From Acanthosepion lycidas (lineage: Eukaryota > Mollusca > Cephalopoda > Sepiida > Sepiidae): DNA of 64,000 nt. Numbering within the stretch: the first letter of the stretch is position 1; each line of letters starts with the position of its first letter. The DNA is taken from assembly GCA_963932145.1 (NCBI GenBank), contig OZ010581.1:89182555-89246554 (forward strand). Direction: 5' to 3'. Below, one piece after another: positions 1-9,335 of this stretch. The notes under the pieces are model-generated. The model saw only the letters and a program-made list of their open reading frames with translations, was not told where the DNA came from and did no database searches. Position numbers and translations under genes: made by a program.

Positions 1-23
1 GTATAAATTCCAATCACATTGCA

Positions 24-360
24 GTGTTGATCCCTATTCCTGCAATGTTTATATATATAGTGTACTTAGGCAGTAACTGTTCCTTGAAACATGTCTTATT
101 AAAGTGCATAGACATTTTTGCCTCATTTCTTCTCAAAATGAGGAATTATCATTTGCAAAAATGTCAGTTATCGATGTACGAAATTTCAAAATCTTTTATA
201 ATGGCTATGTCCAATATTTTCACTCTCATGAGTCATCTTCAGGGATGAGTATTTAAAGCATCATATGAAAAATTATAATTGAGTGCAATTTTATATTTAA
301 ATTTTATAGAACAAATCTAAAAATCACATGGTCCATGCTCTTCCGCACCTCTGTCTCTCT
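24..360. other. AT-rich spacer, no gene recognised
   Basis: Short open frames on the plus strand have no recognisable domain and the composition of the surrounding AT-rich DNA. Nothing supports a coding exon. Confidence 0.5.
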
Positions 361-363
361 CTG

Positions 364-369
364 TATATA

Positions 370-440
<71 letters not shown>
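364..440. repeat. (TA)n microsatellite
   Basis: Nearly uninterrupted TA dinucleotides, followed by a short TG run. The Tyr/Ile peptides read through it are artefacts of the repeat. Confidence 0.97.
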
Positions 441-592
441 TGTGTGTGTGTTTGGTTAGCTATCCCCCACTTAGTTTTATTATAAACAATAATGACAAGG
501 TACTGCAGTTAAGAGTTTTAGTAAAATTTTCTTGTCATAATTTTCTTCTCTTCTTGGACATAAATTATGTAGAAAGTTCGAATGTTTTGTAA

Positions 593-800
593 GTCCAAGC
601 GCTTTCGGCTATACATTTAGCCATTATCATGGATGATTATATTTTTATTTTAACTGAATGTATGGTTTATTTTATGTATGTATCTAGAGGTATAGGAATA
701 TTTTATTTTCCAAGAACAGGCAGCAAATTAGCTATAAACACAGCCCAAATGTGCTGACGGTTTTTGGAAAATAAAACATACCTATAACTCTAGATATACT
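593..800 (-). repeat. Inverted Penelope-type terminal repeat debris
   Basis: Two arms around 684-727 and 753-796 are inverted copies of each other, both ending in a CTCTAGA or TCTAGA block. Both halves also match 4970-5125, where the order differs. The minus strand of 593-630 carries a TGATAA, GGCT-loop-AGCC, GAAA string like the hammerhead motifs of Penelope-like elements. I infer a decayed terminal region of a Penelope-like retroelement; no coding sequence remains here. Confidence 0.45.
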
Positions 801-826
801 TGTTTTTTAATGAAGTGTTATATATA

Positions 827-912
827 TTAGGTTGGTGCAAAAATAATAACGTAGTAATGTCGTTTTTTGACGTATTTTTACAGTCAAAAAACGACATTAT
901 TTTTACACCAAC

Positions 913-916
<4 letters not shown>
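827..916. mobile_element. Mariner-type MITE, hairpin copy 1
   Basis: A fold-back sequence whose ends read TTAGGTTGGTGCAAAAAT and its near reverse complement, with TA dinucleotides on both sides (825-826 and 917-918). The inner part is a second inverted repeat around TCGTTTTTTGACG. The 3' half has lost the TACGTCA segment seen in the other long copies. The ends strongly resemble those of the human Hsmar1-derived MADE1 MITE, which points to the mariner superfamily. It lies directly against a long TA array, so the TA target duplication cannot be told from array sequence on the right. Confidence 0.85.

Positions 917-985
<69 letters not shown>
917..985. repeat. (TA)n microsatellite
   Basis: Pure TA array between the MITE and the mariner relic. 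Confidence 0.97.
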
Positions 986-987
<2 letters not shown>

Positions 988-1372
988 TGCTTTGGGTAGT
1001 TTTTAAATTTTAGTTACGCGCATGTGCGTTATTTGCTTTTTGTTTTGTCGACTGCACTGTATGGTAGCGTCAGTTGGGTACTGACTATGAGAAAAAGAAA
1101 ACCATGACGCAATTCACTCTGCCAGAAATTTGGAAACGGTATGCTGCATTGCTTGACAATCACGCTGGAAGCTCCAATACGAACATTTCCGAGTATTTAG
1201 TAAGTCAATCTGAGAACAGTGCAGAGAGTTCAGAACGAGTTGGATGAGTCTAATGGCGATTTCGAAGGTATGTCAGTTCAGAAAATTCACTGATTGTTCA
1301 GATAAGAAGAAAAAAATCACCCGAATTTGGTGGTGCCTTGAGGAGTTACTGTTACCGTGGGTCAAGTAGCAA
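986..1372 (+). pseudogene. Internally deleted mariner transposase relic, copy 1
   Basis: This region aligns by eye with 39916-40799 and with the minus strand of 10100-10922. Visible peptide pieces are the N-terminal helix-turn-helix part (GSSNTNISEYL, then a frame-disrupted equivalent of LRTVQ and LDESNGD) joined almost directly to a C-terminal block (CLEELLLPWVK). The central part of a mariner transposase, including most of the DDD catalytic core, is absent. Stops and frameshifts occur throughout. The 5' end merges into the TA array and the 3' end fades before the next MITE. Confidence 0.75.
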
Positions 1373-1424
1373 CTATTATGGCAGCATCCTCCAACTTAAA
1401 CTATGCTAAGTTCATGCTATTGTA

Positions 1425-1526
1425 TTAGGTTGGTGCAAAAATAATGGCGTAATAATGTCGTTTTTTGACGTAATTTTTAACGTCAAAAAACGACATTATT
1501 ACGTCATTATTTTTGCACCAACCTAA
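1425..1526. mobile_element. Mariner-type MITE, hairpin copy 2
   Basis: A 102-bp near-perfect palindrome with TTAGGTTGGTGCAAAA ends and clean TA target duplications at 1423-1424 and 1527-1528. Each arm is about 45 bp around a short AATTTTTA-like loop, so the transcript would fold into one long hairpin. There is no coding capacity, so any mobility would depend on a transposase in trans. Confidence 0.93.
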
Positions 1527-2280
1527 TATTTTTATTAATGGTTTGCAGGATAATCTTAATTTTCCATTATTTTAGAGAAGAACGTGACTGAATATTAAAT
1601 ATAGACTTGTCAATCTCTATTTCTGAGAGAGGGGAGGGAGAGAGAAAGAGAGACGTAAATGAGACAATTTAGAAAACGATAACTAAAACCAACCTATTGA
1701 AGATAATATAGGTGCCGGCTCAAGGTGACTGCTTCCCCTGATGAGATAGTTCTCATACTTTTGGGACAGCATGCTCAAGATGAGGGCCTCCATAAAATTT
1801 ATCGTGATGCAGGTTTGTTATCACAAACTTAGTAGTCCCGTGCATTCAAATTGGGAAAAGTAAAAGCCCACATGTTGTGGGTGACAATCTTGAAAATCTT
1901 CTCTCAGCCATTCCTAGACCACAAGGTTCATGCGGGTGTGAGTTGAATTCTGCCGCAGTACATACAGTCAGTCCTCGTTCAATAATTTGAACACCGTGTC
2001 CAGCACCTTGATATAGTTTGTAGTATTGAACGTAATGCCATAAAGGTGGAAGGGGCAACATGACCCTTATACCGACGTCTCCTAGGACAATTCAGGGATG
2101 ATAGGAAATTGATTTGCAACATCGTGTTTTAATCTACAATATCTTATCTATCTTCTTCTTCACCTGGCTACTTCTATAAAGCTAGTCATCTCCAAAGACC
2201 TGTGGTTGTCGGCTAGGACCACGACTTTTCATTTCCTGTGCTGAATTGAAAGTTGGTTCTCGATACGCCTAAAAGTGAAA
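1527..2280. other. Unclassified moderately GC-richer stretch
   Basis: Contains a GA-rich tract near 1628-1652 and a less AT-rich block (about 1720-2270). A minus-strand 71-codon frame (1846-2061) has no recognisable motif. It may be part of an older repeat, but no termini or domains could be identified. Confidence 0.4.
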
Positions 2281-2341
2281 TGCGATCATGCTAATATTTA
2301 GAATATATATGAAGCGAACGTTTATTCGGTTTGTTTTCTAT

Positions 2342-2365
2342 CTATGGATCAATAAAACTACATCC

Positions 2366-2455
<90 letters not shown>

Positions 2456-2646
2456 ATATATAGAAAATAGGAAAGAACTGGTTAGGTAAATAATCGAAAG
2501 TTCTTTAGTATTTTTGTTATTATTTTTAAAAAATAGTGCTCGATACAAAAGTAGAGCATAAATATTCCCCCAAAAAAATTCACTGAGATAAACACCACAT
2601 GGGGACAGTCTGTTTCATGAAAAGAAATCTTCAGGCCATGTGTGTT
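2342..2646 (-). repeat. Hairpin/TA-family repeat end with hammerhead-like motif
   Basis: On the minus strand this holds a block (GAGCACTATTTTTTAAAAATAA and on through AAGAAC) that is also present on the plus strand at 4554-4660, followed in both places by a (CA)n then (TA)n array. The TA/TG array itself is 2369-2452. Just beyond lies a GACAGTCTGTTTCATG string shared with the inverted repeats of the Penelope-like element at 7478-9364. I read it as terminal debris of the same Penelope-associated repeat family. Confidence 0.6.
2594..2646 (-). ncRNA. Hammerhead-ribozyme-like motif, minus strand
   Basis: Read on the minus strand: stem I 5' strand CACATGG, core CTGAAGA (2628-2634, matching CUGANGA), GAAA (2613-2616), a 3-bp stem III (ACA/TGT), cleavage triplet GTC (2604-2606), then CCATGTG completing a 7-bp stem I after one C-C mismatch. 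Stem II (11 nt, T-rich) shows no good pairing, the main weakness. Minimal hammerheads with very short stem III are known from Penelope-like elements. Activity is inference. Confidence 0.45.
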
Positions 2647-2649
2647 GGC

Positions 2650-3880
2650 ACGACTATTTATATATGCTGGTCTATTGATCAATATGTATATTGTATTAAC
2701 GGTTATTTGATAGGCTGTAACGGATATATTTGAAATTATTCTAGGGGTTAATGAGTACAAATTATCTGTTCGAATGCTGTTATTTTTAGCTGATGTAAAA
2801 TGTTGTTTGTTAACTTTTAACTTATTATTAATTACTTAGTATAGTTTGTATATAATCATTATTCATTTGTTGTTAATCGTAGTTTGTTTATTTGTTTATT
2901 CATTTTTTGTTTATTTGTTATTTTTTTATTTTTCGTTTCAGGGGTTTGCATATCTTATTTAAAGTATTAGCTTTGTCTAAAGAATGTTGCATTATGTTTG
3001 CTACTTATAATGCTCCATTTACCAGATTATATAAATAGTAGAGCCAGTATAAATGGCCTGAAGACTGCGTTCAAACATGAAATAGACTGGTGCTACTCGG
3101 TATTGACTTCAGTATCTACTTTATATTTACATACACGTTTTACTCAAAAATATACCATACATTAAAACTATATATATGTATATGTGTATGTGTGCGTGTT
3201 TGTATGTATATGTATTCATACATTTCTGCTATTTATATAATTTCTTTTCCAATATTATATCAAAACCTCTATACACCGATTAATATTTGCTATGTAATTG
3301 GGCAGAAAAAAATGTAATTTTCTTCTTGATTTTCAATTTACATCATCTAGATTCTTTGCTAAAATATGCTAAAGTTCATCAAGGATGAATAATTAGTACT
3401 TTTAGTTCTCTTAGTACAAAAATTGATAATATTAATCAGATTTGATCAGGTTAGCTTCAGTGGGAAAAGACAGGCGCTATTAATCACCATTTATATCAGG
3501 TCTAAATGCAATCAGTGTTGTGAAATATAGAGTGATTACGAAATGCTTTCACTATGATACTTGCTTCATTTGAATTCTGCATTCAGAATTGGTTATGACT
3601 AATTAATAGAATAGGTCGAGTAAATATGGAAGTAATACAGCAGTGGCTATGCTTACAGTTCAAATTCACTTTGATTTTAAAATTGCTTTTAGACTTTGTG
3701 AAAAGAAAAAGAAAACAATAAAAATTTTTATTGAAGTTCTCTTCTCAGTATCTTCAAATATATCTCATGACTTCAATAAGACGATGTTTGACAGAATTTC
3801 ATAATATCGAAAACGGTCTGCAGCGCGCTTGATATCACTCAACTGCAATTGATCATATCTCTCTGTTTCTCTCTCGCTAT
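2650..3880. other. AT-rich spacer without recognisable genes
   Basis: Several frames of 60-90 codons exist but have no domain, no repeats shared with the rest of the window and AT-driven composition. A TG/TA-rich stretch near 3172-3215 is low complexity. Confidence 0.5.
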
Positions 3881-3882
3881 AT

Positions 3883-4326
3883 ATTTATTAAAGACATTTT
3901 TATGTTTAACGTTCTTTTTATAGATACAAGTATGTAAGTAAATGCTCTGTTTATAATAAACAGTATTAAATAACATTTACCGGCTTGAATGTCCGAGAAA
4001 TTTTCATAGAAAATATTCGTTCTTTGACAGGATTCGAACCTGCATCCTATACGGAACCGTCATTTACGCTGACGTGCCTTACCGTTAGGCTACAAAGAAG
4101 CGTTCGGTAGGCAAGGTCGAATTTATTGCTTATAAACTTCAATCAATGAATCTCGAATATTCATAAGTGCTCATGGCGTATCAAATGTAAACAAATTCGA
4201 CCTTGTCTGTTTATTATAAACAGAGCATTTACTTAAATACTTGTATCTATAAAAAGAACGTTAAACATAAAAATGTCTTTAATAAATAAATTGTCGGACT
4301 TTGTCCATTTCGTAATATATGATGTC
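3883..4326 (-). mobile_element. Fold-back tRNA-derived SINE, copy 1
   Basis: A tRNA-like head (4020-4099, minus) is followed in its own direction by a body (CGGACATTC, CCGGTAAATG, TTTATTATAAACAG) and a tail (TTTACTT, CTATAAAAAGAACG, AACATAAAAATGTC) ending near 3883. On the other side of the head, about 4208-4326, an inverted copy of the same tail reads on the plus strand, so the tail arms (3883-3963 and 4208-4290) can pair. Copy 2 (42121-42512) has the same arrangement, including the inverted tail upstream of the head. A TA array follows the right end. Confidence 0.75.
4020..4099 (-). ncRNA. tRNA-like SINE head
   Basis: On the minus strand it forms a nearly textbook cloverleaf: 7-bp acceptor stem (TTCTTTG with CAAAGAA), D stem GCCT/AGGC, anticodon stem CGTCA/TGACG around a 7-nt loop, a long variable region of about 14 nt and a T arm GCAGG-TTCGAAT-CCTGT. 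Box A (TAGCCTAACGG) and box B (GGTTCGAATCC) fit RNA polymerase III promoter elements. The long variable region recalls Leu/Ser-type tRNAs, but position 33 is C, not U, so a functional tRNA is unlikely. I call it a retroposon head. Confidence 0.7.
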
Positions 4327-4344
4327 ATATATATATATATATAT

Positions 4345-4538
4345 ATAATCATTTATTTAAAAATATGATTCCAACGTTTCATAAGAGTTCTCATGTTTCA
4401 AAACAAGACCCGGAAACTTTAATATAATTATTTTAATTAAATTTAATTCAAATAATTATATTGAAGTTTTCGTGTCTTGTTTTGAAACATGAGAACTCTT
4501 ATGTATCATTGGAATCATATTTTTAAATAAATAATTAT
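4345..4538. repeat. Near-perfect palindrome with ~90-bp arms
   Basis: Arms 4345-4431 and about 4447-4538 are reverse complements with few mismatches, around an AT-only loop of about 15 nt. Shared arm words include ATATGATTCCAA and GTTCTCATGTTTCAAAACAAG. It sits at the start of the hairpin-TA repeat family that also occurs at 11477 and 22262. Confidence 0.9.
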
Positions 4539-4747
<209 letters not shown>

Positions 4748-4969
4748 CGAATTCACATGCCCAATAAGGAAATATGTTCATGATCAATCTAAATTAGTAA
4801 ATAATTATATTGGATAAACTACAACATACTTAACAAGAAATGACCTACCAAATACTATCCGTAACACCTATTTTTAATAAAAATATAGTAGCATCCCCGA
4901 CATGTACAAAAAGTTAAAAATAATGGAAACATTATTAATAAAAATGAAAAGGGCAACACTTGATAATAT

Positions 4970-5125
4970 CATCTATGAACAACGCCAAAATCTGCTGACC
5001 ATATTTAGAAAATAAACGTTTCTATAACTCTAGATATGTACATAAAACATTCAGTTAAAAGTAAAAATAAAACTTATACTTGATAATGGCTAAAAGTGTA
5101 GCTGAAAACTCTCCGGTATACAAAA
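4970..5125 (+). repeat. Penelope-type terminal remnant with hammerhead-like string
   Basis: Matches both halves of 593-800 (AAAATAAA, TATAACTCTAGATA, then CAGTTAAAA and TAATGGCTAAA). The 5080-5119 segment reads TTGATAA, a GCT-loop-AGC stem, GAAA, AC-loop-GT and A, the layout of a minimal hammerhead with changed core positions. Confidence 0.45.
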
Positions 5126-5479
5126 CATTTGGACAATTTCTGTTTAAGTCCAGAAAAGGTAAGTGAATCTCTGAAATATTTTTTTTAAAAATTGCGCCTT
5201 TTTTTCCAGATGATCAACAAATCTTAATTAAACTATCTATTCGTTAAGAAAAACATTTATTAAATCAATTAGAACTACTTTCATAAATTCTTACCGAGCT
5301 GGAATAAAAATATTTATTAAAAACTAAGATATGCAAAAGTAATTGAACTCTTACATTTAATATTTGGTTATTTTGACGTTACCATATCAATCACTCATTT
5401 TCTATAATTTTTATGAATTTTATGCCAGTAGTGAGTGCTAATTTTTTATTAGTTTTCTTGGCAAAATTCTCAAAATTCA

Positions 5480-6180
5480 GGGTTTCTTGCATGCTCTGCC
5501 TTCTTTCATTAGAATCACAGATTTTCAATTGTGTTTAGATCAGGCTTGACATTTCTTTTAACGAATTCATTCTTTTATGGATTTGCTTTGATGTTTCAGA
5601 TCATTGTAATGTTGGAGGTTCCAGCCCTGACCTAAACCCAACTTTTAAACTGAGGACAAGGCATTTTCATTCAAAATTGCTTGGGATTTTGCAGGGTCCA
5701 TTCTTCCATCAATACGTACTATTTTGCCTGGTCCAGCTGCAGGAAAGTACCCCAAATCATAATGCTGTCACTGCCATGTTTAATGATTGATAGCAAATTC
5801 TTCTCATCAAAAGGCGTATTAGGAGCTTCTCAGATATACTATCTAATGTCCCACCCAAAAGGCTCTAGTTTGGTCACATCCGACCATAAAACCTCTTGCT
5901 AGACTGTTTCTAGCTTATTAATATGAGCTTTAGCACAGTTGAGGTGAGCATGCTTGTGCTGTTTCGTAAGTAGTGGCTTTTTCTAAGCATTCTACTGTGA
6001 AGATCGGTACTGTTCAGATTTTTTCCATTCGTAGATGTATGCACATTGATTCCGACATTGGCCAGTGAACATTGGCGAATCACAAAGGCGTCAACAGGAT
6101 TTGCCTGAGTTTGCTGAACTAGATGTATACTTGCTCTTGCTGTTATTTTTCGCGGACGGCCACTTTTTTTATTTTGATGT
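5480..6180 (-). pseudogene. Tc1-family transposase pseudogene
   Basis: Minus-strand translation shows, in order, GRPRKITAR (the GRPR linker after the DNA-binding domain, about 6140-6170), a diverged VLWSDVTKLEPFG block standing for the WTDESKF motif of Tc1 transposases, a degenerate QHYNDLKH block for the second catalytic Asp region, and PDLNTIENL (about 5519-5545) holding the catalytic Glu. In-frame stops and frame changes interrupt it repeatedly, so it cannot encode an active cut-and-paste transposase. It is flanked by the long inverted repeats of the same element. Confidence 0.85.
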
Positions 6181-6278
6181 TGTCATACCAAAGGCCTTCC
6201 ACTTATAAATAATTTGTTGTATACCAAATCATTTTTTATAGCATTTACAACCTTCTCTATTATTATAAGTTTTTTGAT

Positions 6279-6283
<5 letters not shown>

Positions 6284-6341
<58 letters not shown>
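6284..6341. repeat. (TA)n microsatellite inside the Tc1 element
   Basis: Pure TA run between the transposase relic and the right inverted repeat. Confidence 0.97.
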
Positions 6342-6345
<4 letters not shown>

Positions 6346-6732
6346 AATTTTGATTCTAACTGGACGCATGTGCATAAAAATGAGTTGTATTTTTTGACTG
6401 TAGTATACACAGCTTACCAAAAAATGAACATCCGTCATTTTGATGTTAACATGTTCACCAATTTATTTCACCAAGTTATTTTCACAGGCAAACATGTAAA
6501 ACAAAAATACAGAGTTTAAATGTAAGGGTTCACTTACATTTTGAACATCTTAATTTTTAATTAATATCTTTTTTCAGTTTGATAAAAGAATTTTAAGTGG
6601 TTGTAATTGATTTAATAATTTTTTTTTTATTAATGAATATATAGTTTAATTAAGATTTGTTGATTATGTGGAAAAAAGGGACAATTTTTAAATATATTAT
6701 TTTAGGGGTCTACTTACTTTTGCACAGAACTT

Positions 6733-6733
6733 T

Positions 6734-6812
<79 letters not shown>
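6733..6812. repeat. (CA)n(TA)n compound microsatellite
   Basis: A CA run then a TA run immediately outside the right end of the Tc1 element, the same CA-then-TA order as in other arrays of the window. Confidence 0.95.
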
Positions 6813-6814
<2 letters not shown>

Positions 6815-7199
6815 TTAAATTATTACTCTTCCAACTGAAATATTATTCAGCTAAACGCATCCTAACATTGATTTTTTTTAATAGAGTGCTCAATGGCTTT
6901 CAGACCAAGTCACATACAGTGTAATTATTAAGCTTTTGGGATTTTATTAAAAACGTGACATGCATCCGCTTATCAAAACCTTTACGGTGATAAAAAACGA
7001 TTTTGAGACGCATTAAAATTGGTCCATTCCGTTCTTCAGACCTTTTTATACACTCGAGCATCAAATGCAACCCTTTACAGGAGGAGGGGTCCAGTATAGC
7101 CACCAGCCACGTAAAAAAACACGCGCATAAATATTCATCGAATAAAATAAAATACCCACATATATATAATGTATTGTTTTTTTGTATTTTTATCGCATT

Positions 7200-7202
<3 letters not shown>
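6813..7202. other. Spacer between microsatellites
   Basis: A GAGTGCTCAATGG string near 6884 resembles the GAGCACT block of the hairpin-TA family (minus orientation). Otherwise nothing recognisable; the 67-codon minus frame at 6900-7103 has no domain. Confidence 0.4.
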
Positions 7203-7258
<56 letters not shown>

Positions 7259-7291
7259 GTATATATATGTATATATATGTATATGTATATC

Positions 7292-7324
<33 letters not shown>

Positions 7325-7343
7325 GTATATGTATATATATATG

Positions 7344-7408
<65 letters not shown>
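7203..7408. repeat. Long (TA)n array with TGTA interruptions
   Basis: About 200 bp of TA with periodic GTATAT variants. It immediately precedes the Penelope-like element. Frames through it encode only Tyr/Ile/Met/Val strings. Confidence 0.97.
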
Positions 7409-7411
<3 letters not shown>

Positions 7412-7477
7412 AAATATAGTCTTAAGGTGTGCTATATTTATGGAATAAAGTGCTCAATATCAGAGATAGAGCGTGTG

Positions 7478-7544
7478 TAAATATAAAAGTGAACATAGAA
7501 GTCAACACTTAGAGGCGACAGTCTGTTTCATGCTATATGCAATC
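7478..7544 (+). repeat. Left inverted repeat of the Penelope-like element
   Basis: Exact reverse complement of 9298-9364. Its inner end covers the first codons of the reading frame that starts at 7537. Confidence 0.95.
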
Positions 7545-8773
7545 ACTATTATTCCACAATGAAGAAGCATGGATAAAGAGAGATGGGATATTTGACACTA
7601 CAATGGGAAGCTTTGACGGTGCAGAAGCATGCGAAATCATAGGCATTTACTTACTAAACGAACTGAGCAAAATAATAGATAGAAATGACACAGGACTCTA
7701 CAGGGACGATGGTCTCATAATCTTAAGAAACTGTAACAGACAAAACACAGACAAAACTAGAAAAGCAATAATAAAGATTTTTAAAAATAACGGATTCGAC
7801 ATAGATATAAAAACTAACCTAAACGAAGTAGATTTTCTAGATGTTACCTTCAACCTAAGAGAAGGCACACATAAACCATATAGAAAACCTAATGACAAAC
7901 CACTCTACATACACACATCTTCCAACCATCCACCTTCTATAATCAAACAGATACCAAAATCGATTAACCGCAGGCTCTCTGACAATTCCTCCAATGAATC
8001 CCTATTTAACAAAGCTAAGAAAGACTATGAAACAGCCCTAAAAGATAGCGGATTCCCAGAAACACTCACATACTCACCACAGAATACAAAAAAGGCCAAC
8101 AGAAGAAGAAATATCATATGGTTCAACCCACCGTACAGCAAGAACGTAAAAACAAACGTAGGGAAAATATTCTTCAAACTCTTACACAAACACTTCCCAG
8201 AATCAAGCACCTTACACAAGATATTCAACAAAAACACTGTAAAAATCAGCTACAGCTGCACCGAGAGCATGGCACAAATAATAAAAAAGCACAATAGGAA
8301 AATTATCAACAAACCACACGAACAAATTAAACCCACGTGCAACTGCAGAATAAAGAACGAATGTCCCTTAAACGGAAATTGTTTACAAAACAACGTAATA
8401 TACCAAGCCACGATAAAATCACCAGATAATGAAGAAAAAGTATACATAGGAGTAACTGAAGGACCCTGGAAACAAAGAAATTATACACACAAAACATCTT
8501 TCACAAATAGTAAATATGCAAACAGTACAATGCTTTTTAAGTATATCTGGGAAATTAAAAACAAAACGAACATCACACCAAAAATATCTTGGAAGATAAG
8601 GAAAAAAATCATCAGCCTACAATAACCAATCAAAAACTTGCAAACTTTGCTCGGAGGAAAAAATAGCTATCATTACTTTTCCCGACCAAAATAAATTATT
8701 AAACAAAAGATCCGAACTCATCTCAAAATGCAGACATGAAAATAAATTTTTACTACGTAACCTAAAAAATTAA
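7537..8773 (+). pseudogene. Penelope-like RT + GIY-YIG endonuclease, 5'-truncated and frameshifted
   Basis: The open frame 7537-8625 (362 codons) begins inside the RT palm. Residues near 55 read LYRDDGLII, the RT catalytic motif C; the earlier RT motifs are missing. Then come a thumb-like region (DFLDVTFNL, about 98-106; SSNHPPSIIKQIPKSI, about 129-144), a Cys cluster CNCRIKNECPLNGNC (about 269-283) and a GIY-YIG nuclease: VIYQATI, VYIGVTEG, HKTSF (about 288-325). A one-base frame change near 8615-8620 separates the last part, which continues in another frame to a stop at 8773 with a CKLC...CRHENKF tail typical of these proteins. The start codon is probably accidental, in the inverted repeat. 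The product would prime and copy element RNA at a nick, but this copy cannot. Confidence 0.9.
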
Positions 8774-8815
8774 AAAACGGAAAAAATAAAATAAAAACAA
8801 ATAAATATACTAATA

Positions 8816-8946
8816 AGCAAAAATAACAAAATAACAACAAAAAAAAAAAAAAAAATATAGAAATACTATGTTACTTAAAAAGCAAAAATAACAAAATAAC
8901 AACAAAAAAAAAAAAAAAAATATAGAAATACTATGTTACTTAAAAA
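8816..8946. repeat. 65-bp tandem duplication in the Penelope 3' region
   Basis: Two adjacent copies of a unit running AAGCAAAAATAACAAAATAA, poly-A, ATATAGAAATACTATGTTAC. They differ by about one A in the poly-A run and near the right end. Likely replication slippage after insertion. Confidence 0.9.
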
Positions 8947-9285
8947 TCGAAAACCGAAAAAGAGAAAATATACAAGTAAAATAAACCTGTTCCCGCCAAA
9001 ATAATACTTAGAAAGAACTACAACAATCAACCCCAAAACTGAACAAATAGTTTTAATTAAATTCCCAAACCAAAACAAAACTGTTAAATAAGTGATATAA
9101 ACAAATTTTTACTACGTTAATAAATAAATAAATAAATAAAATACGAAACAAAAATAAAAACAAGCAATATAATTTGACCTAAATAGATAAACAAACGACT
9201 TCCGGTGAAATAACCGCCATAATAGAATACCCACAATGCACCACTAACCCGTATATATATAAATAGCCGAGAAAAATAACAGCAC

Positions 9286-9335
9286 ACGTGGCTTGACGAT
9301 TGCATATAGCATGAAACAGACTGTCGCCTCTAAGT
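9286..9335 (+). ncRNA. Hammerhead-like motif in the right Penelope repeat
   Basis: Order on the plus strand: GGC (stem I), TTGACGA (9293-9299; CUGANGA with C3 changed to U), a TGC-ATATA-GCA stem-loop II, GAAA (9313-9316), stem III ACA-GAC-TGT, cleavage triplet GTC (9323-9325) and GCC completing stem I, with a further possible ACAC/GTGT helix. The left inverted repeat holds the 3' part of this motif in inverse orientation but not the core 5' strand. C3 is normally required, so cleavage may be weak or lost. Confidence 0.5.

Larger units (their letters stand above)
5148..6726 (-). mobile_element. Decayed Tc1 element with long IR/DR-type termini
   Basis: The segments about 5148-5370 and 6515-6726 are inverted copies of roughly 210 bp; shared words include TCAACAAATCTTAATTAAACTAT. 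Each arm holds an outer and an inner AAGT(A/G)A-type repeat (right arm: GCAAAAGTAAGT outer, ATGTAAGTGAACCC inner), the arrangement called IR/DR in Tc1 elements such as Sleeping Beauty. The transposase relic lies between them on the minus strand. A (TA)n array at 6284-6341 has grown inside the element. The exact ends and TA duplications are not clear. Confidence 0.78.

Noticed and set aside
4020-4099. Functional tRNA gene
   Set aside because: Cloverleaf pairing is good, but position 33 is C, the variable region is odd and the same head occurs in a second repeat copy with a shared body, so it is a SINE head.
5681-5902. Plus-strand 73-codon frame
   Set aside because: Antisense shadow of the Tc1 transposase relic.
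7169-7480. Long open frames of Tyr/Ile residues (also at 12404-12715, 58625-58999, 25906-26232 and elsewhere)
   Set aside because: They are translations of (TA)n arrays and have no coding character.
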